A stretch of 49,981 nt of DNA from Dehalococcoidia bacterium (GTDB taxonomy: Bacteria; Chloroflexota; Dehalococcoidia; Lucifugimonadales; UBA3495): NCBI GenBank assembly GCA_009692925.1, contig SHYG01000006.1:1-49981 (forward strand). Reading direction: 5' to 3'. A program made the position numbers and the translations under genes. Under the pieces are notes generated by a model, which saw only the letters and a list, made by a program, of their open reading frames with translations, had not been told where the DNA came from and searched no databases. Shown in pieces: positions 1 through 9,890 of this stretch. Numbering within the stretch: the stretch's first letter is position 1; each line of letters starts with the position of its first letter.

Positions 1-2
1 AT

Positions 3-405
3 TCAAAGTCGCCGTCGGTAGATAGATTGAAAGCAGAGATTGCTTTCGAATTGGCACGTTGGCTTCTCGGGCGTTCACCCGCATGCAACACAAAGGCTGC
101 ATTGGAATCATGGGCGACAAATGTTGACCTGGATCAATCCAAGGGTGATTTGGGGCATTAAAGGCCTTGGGATCATCACCATTAAGTATCTAGCAATGCT
201 CGCGGGAAATGCCAATCTGGTCAAAGCGGACAGACACATCCGAAGATTTCCAGAGAAGATATTATCTCGCCGCACCTCAGCTGTGGAAGCGGAGGATATT
301 CTTCGAGATGTCGCGATAGAACTTCGTATCTTGCCCAAACAGCTAGACAATTCCATTTGGCATTACCAGCGTGAGCTAAAGGCCAAGAAACCCAGGCCGA
401 CCTAA
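3..405 (+). pseudogene. Endonuclease III-like / HhH DNA glycosylase-like fragment (5' truncated by window, probable frameshift near 150)
   Basis: ORF 40..405 contains GIKGLGIITIKYLAMLAGNANLVKADRHIRRF, resembling the HhH plus 'VK.DRHI.RF' region of EndoIII-like proteins. Frame 3 from base 3 reads SKSPSVDRLKAEIAFELARWLLGRSPACNTKAALESWATNVDLDQSKGDLGH* and appears to continue into it after a one-base shift. Confidence 0.4.
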
Positions 406-441
406 GCGTGACCTCTCTCCCCGCGCCTGTCGATTTGAAGT

Positions 442-1032
442 GTGGACACCCTCCGCTACATCCTCGCCCTCCTGTTCGTCATCCTCTTGCCCTCCACGCT
501 GTTCTACTGGCCCATCGTCCACGGCTTCATCGGCTTCTGGCGGCGGGTTGGCACTGCGGTCACCATAATCGTGATGTGGGGTGGACTGGCCCTGGCGGCT
601 TTTGGACTGTACCAAGTCCGGGACCTGCTGCTGCGGGGTGACCTGGGCACCAACTGGGTGGTGGTGGCCCTGGGGGTGATCTGCCTGGGTGTATCCATCT
701 GGCTTAGGGTGTTGCACCTCCGCACCTTCAGCATACTGCAGTTGTGGGGGCTGCCGGAGCTGGCGAAAACGCCCGATACTCAGGGGCTGGTGCGCACCGG
801 CCTGTACGCCCGCGTGCGCCACCCCAGGTACCTGCTGGCCCTGCTGGGCTAGGCGCTGGTGGCCAACTACCCGGCGGTGTACCTGGCGTGGCTGCTGTGG
901 ATTCCCGGCGTGTACGTGACCGTGCTGTTTGAGGAGCGGGAGCTGCGCCAGCGCTTCGGCGCGGAGTACGAGGAGTACTGCCGGGAGGTGCCGAGGTTCA
1001 TTCCGAGGCTGGGCAAGCGGCAGGGAAGCTGA
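442..1032 (+). pseudogene. Isoprenylcysteine carboxyl methyltransferase (ICMT)/NnrU-like membrane methyltransferase interrupted by in-frame TAG at 850-852
   Basis: GLYARVRHPRYLLALLG*ALVANYPAVYLAWLLWIPGVYVTVLFEERELRQRFGAEYEEYCREVPRFIPRLGKRQGS; same frame on both sides of the TAG; RHPxY and FEE..L...FG..Y..Y...VPRFIP motifs. Confidence 0.75.
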
Positions 1033-1251
1033 TTAGAACGCGCTGAGTAGGGCGCTCTCAGCAGCCTGGTGCAACTCCATCAGCACAAAGTAGCTGGCGG
1101 GATACAAGTAGTCCTCGCCGGATTCATCCATAACTCTGAGATAATCGTCGGCGGCTGCCGAGGCATCTGGCAAGACCCGGTAAAACTTGAGCCTCTCCAG
1201 GTCAGGTTCTGCATCGGTGATGCAGACGGCGAATTTGGCGTGTGGGTTCAC
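1033..1251 (-). CDS. Small conserved hypothetical protein (72 aa), start overlapping the cinA stop
   Basis: GTG start overlaps the cinA TGA stop (GTGA), suggesting translational coupling. Confidence 0.55.
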   Translation of the reverse strand: MNPHAKFAVCITDAEPDLERLKFYRVLPDASAAADDYLRVMDESGEDYLYPASYFVLMELHQAAESALLSAF

Positions 1252-2477
1252 AGCGCGTTAATCATCCGCTTCAGCTCAATCAGCGCGGTGTTGGCCAGGC
1301 GGCGCTTCATTACCGCCCGGCGCGGCGGGATGCGCAGCTCCATCTCCTTCACCTGTCCCTGGGCCGCGATGGCAAGGTAGGCCAGCCCTACTTGCCTCCC
1401 TCCGTCAGACCTAGACCCTACCATGCCCACCACGCCGATGCCAAAGTCGGCCCCCAGGGTGCGGCGAATGGCTTGGGCCATGGCGGTGGCCGCCTGCTGG
1501 CTCACCGCGCCGTGCTTCTGGATAACCTCCGCGGGCACGCCGTTGGCAATCTTCAGCCCATCATCCACTGCCACCACGCCGCCCTTGAAAAAACTGGCGC
1601 AGTCGGGCACTTCCGTAATGCTGTTGACCAGGTAGCCGCCGCTCACCGACTCCATGGTGGCCAGGGTCAGCCCCCGCTGCACGAGTGCCTGGCCCACCGC
1701 CTGCTCCGGCGTCTCCTCGTCGTAGCCCCACACGTAGGGCGCCAGGCGGGAGACAATGGCCTGCTCCACCGGCTGGATCAGCTTCTGCGCCGCCGCGGCG
1801 TCCTTGGCGCGGGCGATGATGCGCAGGTGAACGCCGTCCTGCTTGGCGTAGATACCCAGGTACGGGTTTTCCTTGCCAAAGAACTCGGACACCGTCTCGT
1901 CCACCGCACCTTCGCCCAGGCCAATGGTTTTGATGTTGCGGGTGATGGTCACCTCGTCCTTCACAATCTCCCGCAGCTTGGGCGCAACCTGGTCCTCAAA
2001 CATGGGGTGCATTTCCCCCGGCGGTCCCGGCATGTTGACGATGATTTTGCCGTTGCGCTGGGTCCACCAGCCGGGCGCGGTGCCGTTGGGGTTGGGGATG
2101 AACCGCGCCGAGGGGATTAGATACGCCTGCTTGATGTTGGTGGCGGGCATGGCGGTGCCCCGGCCCTGGAAATATCGCTCCAGGTCCCGCACCACTTCCT
2201 GCTGCACCACTGGGGTCTCCCCCACGGCTTTGGCCACCCCCTCGCGGGTCAGGTCGTCCTGGGTGGGCCCCAGCCCGCCGGTGGTGAAGATGATGTCGGA
2301 CCGCTGCAAGCCTCGCGAGAAGGCGTCGGCCAGCATGTCCAGGTTGTCGCCGACGATGGTGACGTACTGGAGCTGGATGCCTAGGGCGGGCAGCCGGGCG
2401 GCAACCCAGGAGCCGTTGGTGTCCGCCAGCTCGCCCATCAACAGCTCAGTGCCGACGGAAAGAATCTCGCCCTTCAT
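1248..2477 (-). CDS. cinA: CinA family protein (MoCF-like N-terminal domain plus divergent nicotinamide-nucleotide amidase-like C-terminal domain)
   Basis: MKGEILSVGTELLMGELADTNGSWVAARL, TTGGLGPTQDDLTREGVAKA; C-terminal domain with GGVVAVDDGLKIANGVP and HGAVSQQAATAMA. Confidence 0.92.
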   Translation of the reverse strand: MKGEILSVGTELLMGELADTNGSWVAARLPALGIQLQYVTIVGDNLDMLADAFSRGLQRSDIIFTTGGLGPTQDDLTREGVAKAVGETPVVQQEVVRDLERYFQGRGTAMPATNIKQAYLIPSARFIPNPNGTAPGWWTQRNGKIIVNMPGPPGEMHPMFEDQVAPKLREIVKDEVTITRNIKTIGLGEGAVDETVSEFFGKENPYLGIYAKQDGVHLRIIARAKDAAAAQKLIQPVEQAIVSRLAPYVWGYDEETPEQAVGQALVQRGLTLATMESVSGGYLVNSITEVPDCASFFKGGVVAVDDGLKIANGVPAEVIQKHGAVSQQAATAMAQAIRRTLGADFGIGVVGMVGSRSDGGRQVGLAYLAIAAQGQVKEMELRIPPRRAVMKRRLANTALIELKRMINAL

Positions 2478-2498
2478 GTTGGGCCTCCTTGTGATGTG

Positions 2499-2545
2499 AA
2501 ATCCCCCCTGTCCCCCTTTTGCAAATGGGGCAGGGGGGATTTTGT
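2499..2545. repeat. C/G-rich palindrome (AAATCCCCCC..CCCCCTTTTGCAAATGGGG..GGGGGGATTTT), possible bidirectional terminator or dispersed palindrome
   Basis: Read directly; similar palindromes at 22211, 27475, 47104, 49567, 49671 and in the arms at 8246/8558. Confidence 0.75.
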
Positions 2546-2553
2546 GCCGCGCT

Positions 2554-3111
2554 CTAGATCTTTGCCGGGGCGGGTTCCCCTTCGGCTGGCGGGCGCGGCG
2601 GCTTGGTGGCCAGCTCGTTGATCACCCGCGCCCAGATTTCCGGCACGGTGAACAACTCCGGGTCGCCCACCAGGCGCGCGTACTGGTTCTGCCCGTCGGG
2701 AGTGGGGCTGCCCATGTGAAACTCGTACGTCAGCCCGCCTCGCACGCTGACAATCACGCGACTGTCGGGTGGCTCCAGGCCGTATGCAGCGGGATTCTGG
2801 AAACTGGCGGCCAGCACCCGGCTCACCTGCGGCCCGCTGAGCAGCAGCGGTGTGGCGCTCCACCTTGCCTGCACCACCGGCGCCGGGGGATCGCCGGCAA
2901 TGAACCACTGCTCGCTGCCGGGTTTCTTGTCGTAGCTCACCGTCTGGCCGGCGTGGCTCACGCTGATGTGAATCACGTCGTCCTCGTCTACCTTGTACAT
3001 CCACTGTCTTTCGGTGGTCTTGTCGGGGGCGCGGGTCAGCTTCACCACCAGGAAGGTGCCGCCGAAGAAGATCAGCACCGCCACCAGCAGGATTGAGAGG
3101 CGAACGTTCAT
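2554..3111 (-). CDS. DUF4340-like membrane-anchored protein
   Basis: N-terminal TM segment, then a domain typical of proteins encoded downstream of GldG-like genes; operon position after the GldG-like gene. Confidence 0.65.
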   Translation of the reverse strand: MNVRLSILLVAVLIFFGGTFLVVKLTRAPDKTTERQWMYKVDEDDVIHISVSHAGQTVSYDKKPGSEQWFIAGDPPAPVVQARWSATPLLLSGPQVSRVLAASFQNPAAYGLEPPDSRVIVSVRGGLTYEFHMGSPTPDGQNQYARLVGDPELFTVPEIWARVINELATKPPRPPAEGEPAPAKI

Positions 3112-3132
3112 GCCTGCATTCCCTCCCGCCGC

Positions 3133-4992
3133 TTAACGGCGCACCCACCAGACCAGGGCCGCCGCCAGGCCCATGAGGCCGGGCAGGAAGAACCAGGAGG
3201 AGAAGCGCACAAAGTTGTGCTCATTGTTGTCCAGGTTAAACTCCCGGAAGTCCAGGGCCTTGGGCCGGATGGACACCAGGGAGTAGTCGCCTAGGAGGTA
3301 GTTGGCGGAGTTCTGGAACAGGTCGGCGCCACTGCCGCGATTGAAGAAGGCGTTGGACACGAAGTCGGCATCGCCGAACACTACCAGTTTGGCAATCTCC
3401 GACTCGGTGAGGGATTGAGGCGACGCCGGCGGCGCCTCACCCACTGGGCGCACCGCCTCGATTAGGGCGGCGGGGACAAAGGGCCCCTTGCGGTCCGCTT
3501 GAGCGCCCTCGGTAATCGGGTCAGCGCGATTAACGTCGCTAATCAGATAGCTGTTGGCCGAGGTGATCGCCAAAGGTGTGGGCAGCCGCAGACCGTCGTC
3601 CACCAGTTGCAGCGACGTCGCTCCGGCCATGAAGGTGGTTTGAAGCTCTTGTCCCTTGGGGACGATGATCTCCGGCGGCGCGGTCGGGTTGTACACCTGG
3701 AGCCGCAAGGTCTGCGGGTTCTCCGGTACGGAACGATCCAGGTCCCGGATGTACCCCGAAGCCACCGCCACGCCCCAGCGGGCCAGCAGCTCGCGGAAGG
3801 ATGCTTGGGTATCCGGCTCCGCCAGGAAGATCATCCGGCCTCCCTCACGGCGGGCGACGCCGTTGGGGTTGCGGCCCTGCAGGTACAGGTCCAGCACCTG
3901 GGCGTGGGCCTGAGGCAGCGCCGCGGTGGGGCCGGCAATTACCAGCAGCGCGGCATCGTCGGGGACCGTCACCCCATCTTCGGTGGGGTCCCAGGAAAGA
4001 ATCTTAACTTCATAGTTGTCCCGTTCCAGACTGTTGGCCAGGGAACTGTAGCCGTCGCCGATGGAGCTGAAGGTGGTGCGCTCGGCGTGCCCGCTGAGGA
4101 AGTAAATCTTCTTCCGCTCCCGTCCGGTGGCCACCAGAATGCTGGTGTACAGGTCTTGCTCCAACTGGCTGTAGCCGGCGTTGGTGGGTGTGACTATGTC
4201 CACGATCTTGGAGTCCAGTCCTTCCACCACCACCGACTCGTACTGAGTAATGCCGTACTGGCGGGCGATCTCCGGCTCTAGGTCGGGGTCCTTGAATTCG
4301 TAGGTGAACCGGCTGGAGCGCACCTTGAACTCCCGCAGGGTCTGCTCCACCTGCTGGCGGCGGATTAGCACCTCCTGATGGTCCTGGAACTCGGTCACGT
4401 AGAAGGCGGTGGCCTTGATGGGCTGGTCCAGCTCGTCCAGCAGCTTTCGCGTGTTGTTGGCCAGGCTGAACTGTTGGTTGGCCGTCACGTCCAGCCGCAG
4501 GTGGTTCTCAAAGGATATCCAGCCCGCGACGAGCACGATTCCCAGGAAGGCCGCCACCATGACAAGGGAGTTAACCCCGTACCGCCCGGTGCGGCTGAGG
4601 AAGGCGGAGAGCAGGGAGCTGAGGGAAACTAGCCCAATCAGCAGCACCAGGAACAGGCCCAGGAAGACGATTAGCCACCCGTAAGGCCGCATTGAGGGGA
4701 CAAAGGCCACCAGGCAGGTGCCCGCCACCAGGGCAATGACCCCGGCCATGACCAGGGGCAGTCCGAAGGAGGCAATGGCATTCAGCCCCGGCTCTAAGAA
4801 GCTGAACAGGGTGCGGGATACTACCACTTCCGGTTCCTGAGGTTCCGGGGACTGACCTGCGCCGGGCGGCTCGGAGGATTCGGGCGCCGGCTGGGCAGCT
4901 TCCTGCGGTTCCTGCCGCCCGCGACGCCCGCCGCTGCGGCGTACTCCCGGCTGCCGGCGCCAGTCCGGCTGGCCAGTGGACTGAGTGCTCAT
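3133..4992 (-). CDS. GldG-like ABC-type transport system auxiliary component
   Basis: LDVTANQQFSLANNTRKLLDELDQPIKATAFY, YFLSGHAERT, C-terminal TM; Pro-rich N-terminus; adjacent ABC permease and ATPase. Confidence 0.8.
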   Translation of the reverse strand: MSTQSTGQPDWRRQPGVRRSGGRRGRQEPQEAAQPAPESSEPPGAGQSPEPQEPEVVVSRTLFSFLEPGLNAIASFGLPLVMAGVIALVAGTCLVAFVPSMRPYGWLIVFLGLFLVLLIGLVSLSSLLSAFLSRTGRYGVNSLVMVAAFLGIVLVAGWISFENHLRLDVTANQQFSLANNTRKLLDELDQPIKATAFYVTEFQDHQEVLIRRQQVEQTLREFKVRSSRFTYEFKDPDLEPEIARQYGITQYESVVVEGLDSKIVDIVTPTNAGYSQLEQDLYTSILVATGRERKKIYFLSGHAERTTFSSIGDGYSSLANSLERDNYEVKILSWDPTEDGVTVPDDAALLVIAGPTAALPQAHAQVLDLYLQGRNPNGVARREGGRMIFLAEPDTQASFRELLARWGVAVASGYIRDLDRSVPENPQTLRLQVYNPTAPPEIIVPKGQELQTTFMAGATSLQLVDDGLRLPTPLAITSANSYLISDVNRADPITEGAQADRKGPFVPAALIEAVRPVGEAPPASPQSLTESEIAKLVVFGDADFVSNAFFNRGSGADLFQNSANYLLGDYSLVSIRPKALDFREFNLDNNEHNFVRFSSWFFLPGLMGLAAALVWWVRR

Positions 4993-5004
4993 ATCATGTC
5001 CTGC

Positions 5005-5721
5005 TTATTTCCAGCGGTGCGCTTCCAGGGCGCGCACCGTCAGGAACAGAAAGATGGCTGTGAGGCAGATGAAGTAGACAACGTGCTTGGTGTCAATCAC
5101 GCCCAGGGCAAAGTCGTCGAAGTGGGCCTTGGTGCTTATCTCGGCAATGATCCTGGAGCCCAAGGTGTTCTTGACTGCCCCGGCGGCGAAGTCGGTGAAG
5201 TAGAGCACCAGCAGGATGCCCATGGCCACCACCGCGGAGACAATCTGGTTGCTGGTGAGGGCGGAGGTGAGTAATCCTATGGCCAGCGCCGCTGCGCCGT
5301 AGAGGAATAGCCCCAGATATCCAGCGTACACCGGCCCCGGGTCGGGGTCGGCGAAGACAAACAGGAGGAGTACGTAGTAGCCGGTCATGGCCATCATAGC
5401 CAGCAGGATTACCAGGACGGACAGGTACTTGCCCGCCACCACCTCCCAGTCTCGCACCGGCGCGGTGAGCAGCAACTCCACCGTGCCCAGCTTGCGCTCC
5501 TCCGCCAGCAAACGCATGGTGAGAGTGGGCGCCAGCAGGATGAGAATTAGCGTGGCGCCCTGGAAGAAGCTTTCCAAAGAGGCTTCCGGGAAGGGGTCGC
5601 CCAGGTCGCGCACGAAGAAGAAGCCGGTCAGCCCCAGGAAGATCAACCCTACGATGTAAGCCATGGGGCTGCTGAAGTAGACTTGTATTTCTTTCCAGGC
5701 CACTGCCTGGATTCGGCGCAT
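5005..5721 (-). CDS. ABC transporter permease (GldF/ABC-2 type)
   Basis: MRRIQAVAWKEIQVYFSSPMAYIVGLIFL..., RLLAEERKLGTVELLLTAPVRDWEVVAGKYLS; multiple TM segments. Confidence 0.88.
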   Translation of the reverse strand: MRRIQAVAWKEIQVYFSSPMAYIVGLIFLGLTGFFFVRDLGDPFPEASLESFFQGATLILILLAPTLTMRLLAEERKLGTVELLLTAPVRDWEVVAGKYLSVLVILLAMMAMTGYYVLLLFVFADPDPGPVYAGYLGLFLYGAAALAIGLLTSALTSNQIVSAVVAMGILLVLYFTDFAAGAVKNTLGSRIIAEISTKAHFDDFALGVIDTKHVVYFICLTAIFLFLTVRALEAHRWK

Positions 5722-5723
5722 GG

Positions 5724-6706
5724 TTACAACTCCTCTTTGGTGGTGAGTCGCAGGAAGATATCCTCCAGGCTCATGGTGGACATTTGCATACTTAACAGAC
5801 CCCAGCCTCCGTCAATGATTGCTTTGGAGATTTCGTCTCGCAGGTCCTGGCCGTGGCGGGCCTGAACCACGAAGGTGTGGCGATTCCGGCCCGGGGTCGC
5901 CGTCACCTCAGTTACGCCGTTGATCCGACGCAGCGCGGCGGTCACCGGCGCTATGGGGCCGCGCACCTCCAGCTCAATGCGCTCCACCCCCTGAAGGCTC
6001 TGGGCCAAGCGCTGGGGGGTGTCCTCCGCCACAATGTGGCCCTGGTGGATGATTAGCACCCGCTGGCAGAGCATGCTGACCTCCGGCAGGATGTGGCTGC
6101 TGAGCACCACCGTCTGCTCACGCCCCAGGTCCTGGATCAGCCGCCGGGTTTCCACGACTTGGATAGGATCAATACCAATAGTGGGCTCGTCCAGCACCAG
6201 CACCTCCGGCTCGTGCAGGATGGCCTGGGCTATGCCCACCCGCTGGCGGAATCCCTTGGACAGTTTGCCGATGATGGTCTTGCGGTAGTCTCCCAGCCGG
6301 CAGAGCTCAATGACTTCGCCGATGCGCACGGGCAACCGCTTGGGGGCCACGCCCCGCAGGCTGCCCATGTACTTGAGGTAGCCGGTGACGGTCATTTCGG
6401 TGTACAGTGGAACCGTCTCCGGCAGGTAGCCCACCCGCTTCCGGACCTCCAGGGACTGCTCCACCACGTCAAAGCCCGCTATTGTGACCTTGCCCTGGGT
6501 GGGGGGCATGAAGCCGGTGAGGATGCGCATGGTGGTGGTCTTGCCCGCGCCGTTGGGACCCAAGAAGCCCAAGACCTCGCCCTTCTGCACGTCAAAACTG
6601 ACGCCCTCAATGGCAGGACGGGGGCCGTAGTAGTGGGTCAGGTCCCGGACCTGGATCATTGCGGGCGGGTTGGTGCTTGCCCCGTATTCCCGGTATTCAG
6701 TCGCCA
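5724..6706 (-). CDS. ABC transporter ATP-binding protein (GldA-like)
   Basis: Walker A GPNGAGKTTTMRIL, signature LSKGFRQRVGIAQAI, Walker B EVLVLDEPTIGIDP. Start set to MATEYRE because the longer ORF would overlap the divergent speD-like gene. Confidence 0.92.
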
Positions 6707-6840
6707 TTACCTTAGCCTGCGGCCGTGCCGGAGCACAGCGGGTTGTTTCGCGCCATGAGTGATGATATTCTATAACCCTGGTTTTGCCAAGCAGTTTTCG
6801 GCCCGTAAGCCGAGGCAACCAGAGGACTACAGGAGGCGGA

Positions 6841-7272
6841 ATGCACCTGGTGATCGACGGATTCGGCGGAAATCTGGGCAAAATGTGGGACCCGGAACTG
6901 GTCCGGGAGTTTTTGACTAGCTACCCGGACAATTTGGGCATGACCCGCATCACTGAGCCGAAGGTGTTGGAGTACAACGGCCCCAAAGAGGAGGATGATG
7001 GCGTCTCCGGCTTTGTAATTATTGCCGAAAGCCACATCAGCATCCACACCTTCCCATACCGTAAATATGTGAACATCGATATTTTCTCCTGCAAGTCTTT
7101 TGACTGCGACCGCGCCCTGGCCGACGCCAAGGCCCTGTTTGACCTTACCGAGGTCAAGACCTGGGTGCTGGAGCGCGGGCTGGAGTGGCTGGACCGCCGC
7201 CAGGGGATGGAAGAAACGCAGTCCCAGCGCACTACCCTGCTGCGTGCGGGATCCAGCCAGCCCCATGGCTGA
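6841..7272 (+). CDS. S-adenosylmethionine decarboxylase family (pyruvoyl, class 1b) proenzyme; substrate uncertain
   Basis: Processing-site motif [12 protein letters not shown] and DIFSCKSFD; aggagg upstream of ATG 6841. Confidence 0.85.
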   Translation: MHLVIDGFGGNLGKMWDPELVREFLTSYPDNLGMTRITEPKVLEYNGPKEEDDGVSGFVIIAESHISIHTFPYRKYVNIDIFSCKSFDCDRALADAKALFDLTEVKTWVLERGLEWLDRRQGMEETQSQRTTLLRAGSSQPHG

Positions 7273-8179
7273 GTCGCCGTCGCGCGACCTGCCCTGGGTT
7301 CCCCGCAATTTCCTGGCCCTGCCTGAGGAACAGAGCGCCCTGGAGAGCTCCCGGGTAGTTCTGCTCCCGGTGCCCTACGACAGTACTACCTCCTTCCGCA
7401 CCGGCGCACGGTACGGGCCGGAGGCCATCATTGAAGCCTCTTCCGCGCTGGAAGACTTCGACTGGGAATTGGACCTGGACTTATCTGAGGTGGGAATCTA
7501 CACCGCGCCGCTGCTGGAGCCTCACGTGGGCTACCCTGGCGTCATGGTGGCGCGGATTCGCGAGGCGGTGGGGAGTTTCCTGGCGCAAGGCAAGGTGGTG
7601 GGAGTGCTGGGCGGGGAGCACTCGGTGTGCATCGGCGCCAGCCAGGCCCATTTGGCCCGCCACCCGGAAATGTCGGTGCTGTACTTGGATGCCCACGCCG
7701 ACCTGCGCGACCAGTATTTGGGCACCCCTTACAGCCACGCCTCGGGCGCGCGGCGCATTCACGAAAAATGCCCCTTGGTGCTGGCGGGCCTGCGCAGCAT
7801 GTGCCAGGAGGAGCGCGACTACATTCGGGCCAACGCCATCCCCGCCTTCTTCTGGCCTCCCGTCGGCGGCGACGAGCAAGCCTTCATCCGGCAGGTGGTG
7901 GCGGCGCTCTCTCCGGAGGTCTACCTCAGCGTGGATTTGGATGTGCTGGACCCCTCCTTCATGTCCGCGGTGGGCACCCCGGAGCCTGGGGGCATGAGCT
8001 GGCAGCAGATTAACAACCTGCTGCGGGCGGTGGCTCAGGAGCGGCACATCGTAGGCTTCGACGTTAACGAGCTGTCCCCCAAGGAAGGGCCGGCGGCCTG
8101 CTCCTACATTGCCGCCAAGCTGGTTTACAAGCTGGTGGCCTACTGCACCCTGGTGCGGGACCGGGCCCACGGCAGCTAG
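7265..8179 (+). CDS. speB: Agmatinase/ureohydrolase family protein
   Basis: [48 protein letters not shown]; start overlaps the end of the speD-like gene by 8 bp. Confidence 0.9.
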   Translation: MAESPSRDLPWVPRNFLALPEEQSALESSRVVLLPVPYDSTTSFRTGARYGPEAIIEASSALEDFDWELDLDLSEVGIYTAPLLEPHVGYPGVMVARIREAVGSFLAQGKVVGVLGGEHSVCIGASQAHLARHPEMSVLYLDAHADLRDQYLGTPYSHASGARRIHEKCPLVLAGLRSMCQEERDYIRANAIPAFFWPPVGGDEQAFIRQVVAALSPEVYLSVDLDVLDPSFMSAVGTPEPGGMSWQQINNLLRAVAQERHIVGFDVNELSPKEGPAACSYIAAKLVYKLVAYCTLVRDRAHGS

Positions 8180-8308
8180 CGCCGGGACGGTTACTTCTTA
8201 CTATAGTGTTTATGAGTATCTAAACTGGTCTGAAATGCACGTGGGACCAAAATCCCCCAACCCCCCTGTGCAAAAATGCGTGATGCTAGTCAGACCTTCG
8301 GAGTCTAG

Positions 8309-8407
8309 CAGCCTGCTTAAAAACCCCGATTGTGCGAAAAAGGGACGGACTCTCAGATACGACAATTGGGACGATTTCGGGCCGTCGACCCCTTTTTCAG
8401 CACCCTG
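8309..8407 (-). mobile_element. MITE-like element copy A (99 bp), target duplication CTAG/CTAG
   Basis: CTAG-CAGCCTGCTTAAAAACCCCG...CCCCTTTTTCAGCACCCTG-CTAG. Confidence 0.85.
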
Positions 8408-8436
8408 CTAGGGGGAATCGAATAGCTGCGATACTG

Positions 8437-8536
8437 GCATTCTGAGCCGTAGCCGTAGCGAAGGCGAAGAATCTAAGGAATCTGGGGTGTTGCTTTGCCC
8501 ACTACTTTAGATTCTTCGTTGCGGCTCAGAATGACA
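8437..8536. repeat. Inverted-repeat element with GAAGAATCTAA / TTAGATTCTTCG arms (~100 bp)
   Basis: GCATTCTGAGCCGTAGCCGTAGCGAAGGCGAAGAATCTAA ... TTAGATTCTTCGTTGCGGCTCAGAATGACAC. Confidence 0.75.
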
Positions 8537-8679
8537 CGTGTCAGCTTCGGATGTCTGGCGACTAGCATCACGCATCTTTGCAAAGGGAGGTTGGGGGGAT
8601 TTCGTCCCCGGTGTTTCAACTCCGGCACTGCTAGTTCATGCTGGATGGCCGGGTACTCACGTCAGGAAGGGGGTGTAGC

Positions 8680-9801
8680 ATGGGTGGCTCAATAAACCTC
8701 GGCAGGGTGCTGGGCATCCCCATCAGCATCAACTATAGCTGGATATTGGCGTTCCTGCTGTTCACCTACCTGCTGGGCAGCCAGTTCGGCGAGACGTATC
8801 CCCGGTGGTCGTCGCTGCAACAGTGGGGCATTGCCGGCATCACCACAGTCCTGTTCTTCCTTTCGGTGCTGGCCCACGAGCTGTCCCACAGCGTGGTGGC
8901 GGTGCGCATGGGCATTCCGGTACGAGGCATCACGCTGTTTATCTTCGGCGGAGTCTCGCAACTGGCCCAGGAGGCCCGCCGCCCGCTGACCGAGTTTCTA
9001 GTGGCGGTAGTCGGCCCTCTGAGCAGCGTGGTGCTGGCGCTGGTCTTTTTTGTCCTCCATAAACTGGCGCCCGCGACCAGCGACTCCCTGGTCGCGGTGA
9101 CCTTCGCGCTGTTCAGCATCAACATCAGTCTGGCGGCCTTCAACATGCTGCCCGGCTTCCCCCTGGACGGCGGCCGCGTGTTGCGGTCGGCAGTGTGGGG
9201 CGTCACCGGCAGCTACTGGCGAGGCACCCAGGTGGCGGCGCGGGCCGGCCAAGGGGTGGGCGGGCTGATGGTGGCGGGTGGCGTGGCCTGGCTGTTCCTT
9301 GGGCCGGATAACGGGTTCCAGGGCGCGTGGATGGCCCTCGTCGGCTGGTTTTTGGTCTCCGCGGCTACCTCCACCTACCGGCAGGAGCGGGCACGGGAGC
9401 AGTTCAAGTCCCATCGCGTGTCCGACGTCATGCGGACCAGCTGGCAGGCGCTGCCGGGAGAGATGCTCTTAAGCTCGCCGCAGGTGGCCCAGGCGCTGTC
9501 CGGCCTGGAGGATTTCCTTGCGGTGCTGGTGGACGGACGAGTGCAGGGCATCGTCACTCGCCGCGGCATGGCCCGCATCCCACAAGCGGACTGGGGCGCC
9601 ACTCCGCTGTCGCAGGTCATGTTGTCCCTGTCGGACCTGCCCCGGATTGATGCGGAGGAGCCGGTGTTCAACGCCCTGGAGCGGTTGGAAACGGAAAAGT
9701 TGGACCGCTTGGCGATACTGCAGGGGGATCTGCTGCTGGGGATATTAAGCCGGGCGGACCTGCAACGCTGGCTGGAGCGAGGCAGGGGAAATCAGCCCTG
9801 A
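8680..9801 (+). CDS. Site-2 protease family (M50) zinc metalloprotease with C-terminal CBS-like region
   Basis: HELSHSVVA (HExxH), [17 protein letters not shown] segments; CBS-like C-terminal half. Confidence 0.9.
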   Translation: MGGSINLGRVLGIPISINYSWILAFLLFTYLLGSQFGETYPRWSSLQQWGIAGITTVLFFLSVLAHELSHSVVAVRMGIPVRGITLFIFGGVSQLAQEARRPLTEFLVAVVGPLSSVVLALVFFVLHKLAPATSDSLVAVTFALFSINISLAAFNMLPGFPLDGGRVLRSAVWGVTGSYWRGTQVAARAGQGVGGLMVAGGVAWLFLGPDNGFQGAWMALVGWFLVSAATSTYRQERAREQFKSHRVSDVMRTSWQALPGEMLLSSPQVAQALSGLEDFLAVLVDGRVQGIVTRRGMARIPQADWGATPLSQVMLSLSDLPRIDAEEPVFNALERLETEKLDRLAILQGDLLLGILSRADLQRWLERGRGNQP

Positions 9802-9808
9802 CCTCTAT

Positions 9809-9838
9809 TTGGGACGCTGGGAAACCTTGTGCTACAAT
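9809..9838 (+). promoter_or_regulatory. Predicted promoter: TTGGGA-N18-TACAAT with extended TGC
   Basis: Motif read directly ~50 bp upstream of the cysteine desulfurase ATG. Confidence 0.5.
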
Positions 9839-9890
9839 AGTCTCGATTGCCAGTGGTGAGGGGAGTCCCAGCGCCAGAGAGGACGCCGCC

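Larger units (their letters stand above)
8246..8604. repeat. Composite nested repeat: outer ~45-bp inverted arms (8246-8292 / 8558-8604) enclosing a MITE copy and a GATTCTTCG inverted-repeat element
   Basis: Left arm AATCCCCCAACCCCCCTGTGCAAAAATGCGTGATGCTAGTC is the near-complement of right arm GACTAGCATCACGCATCTTTGCAAAGGGAGGTTGGGGGGATTTC. Confidence 0.85.

Noticed and set aside
850-852. Amber codon as pyrrolysine or programmed recoding
   Set aside because: Single occurrence, plausible Trp-to-stop change, no pyl genes visible; nonsense mutation or error is simpler.
8246-8604. CRISPR-like array from repeated segments
   Set aside because: Repeats are inverted, of different families and not regularly spaced; no cas genes in the window.
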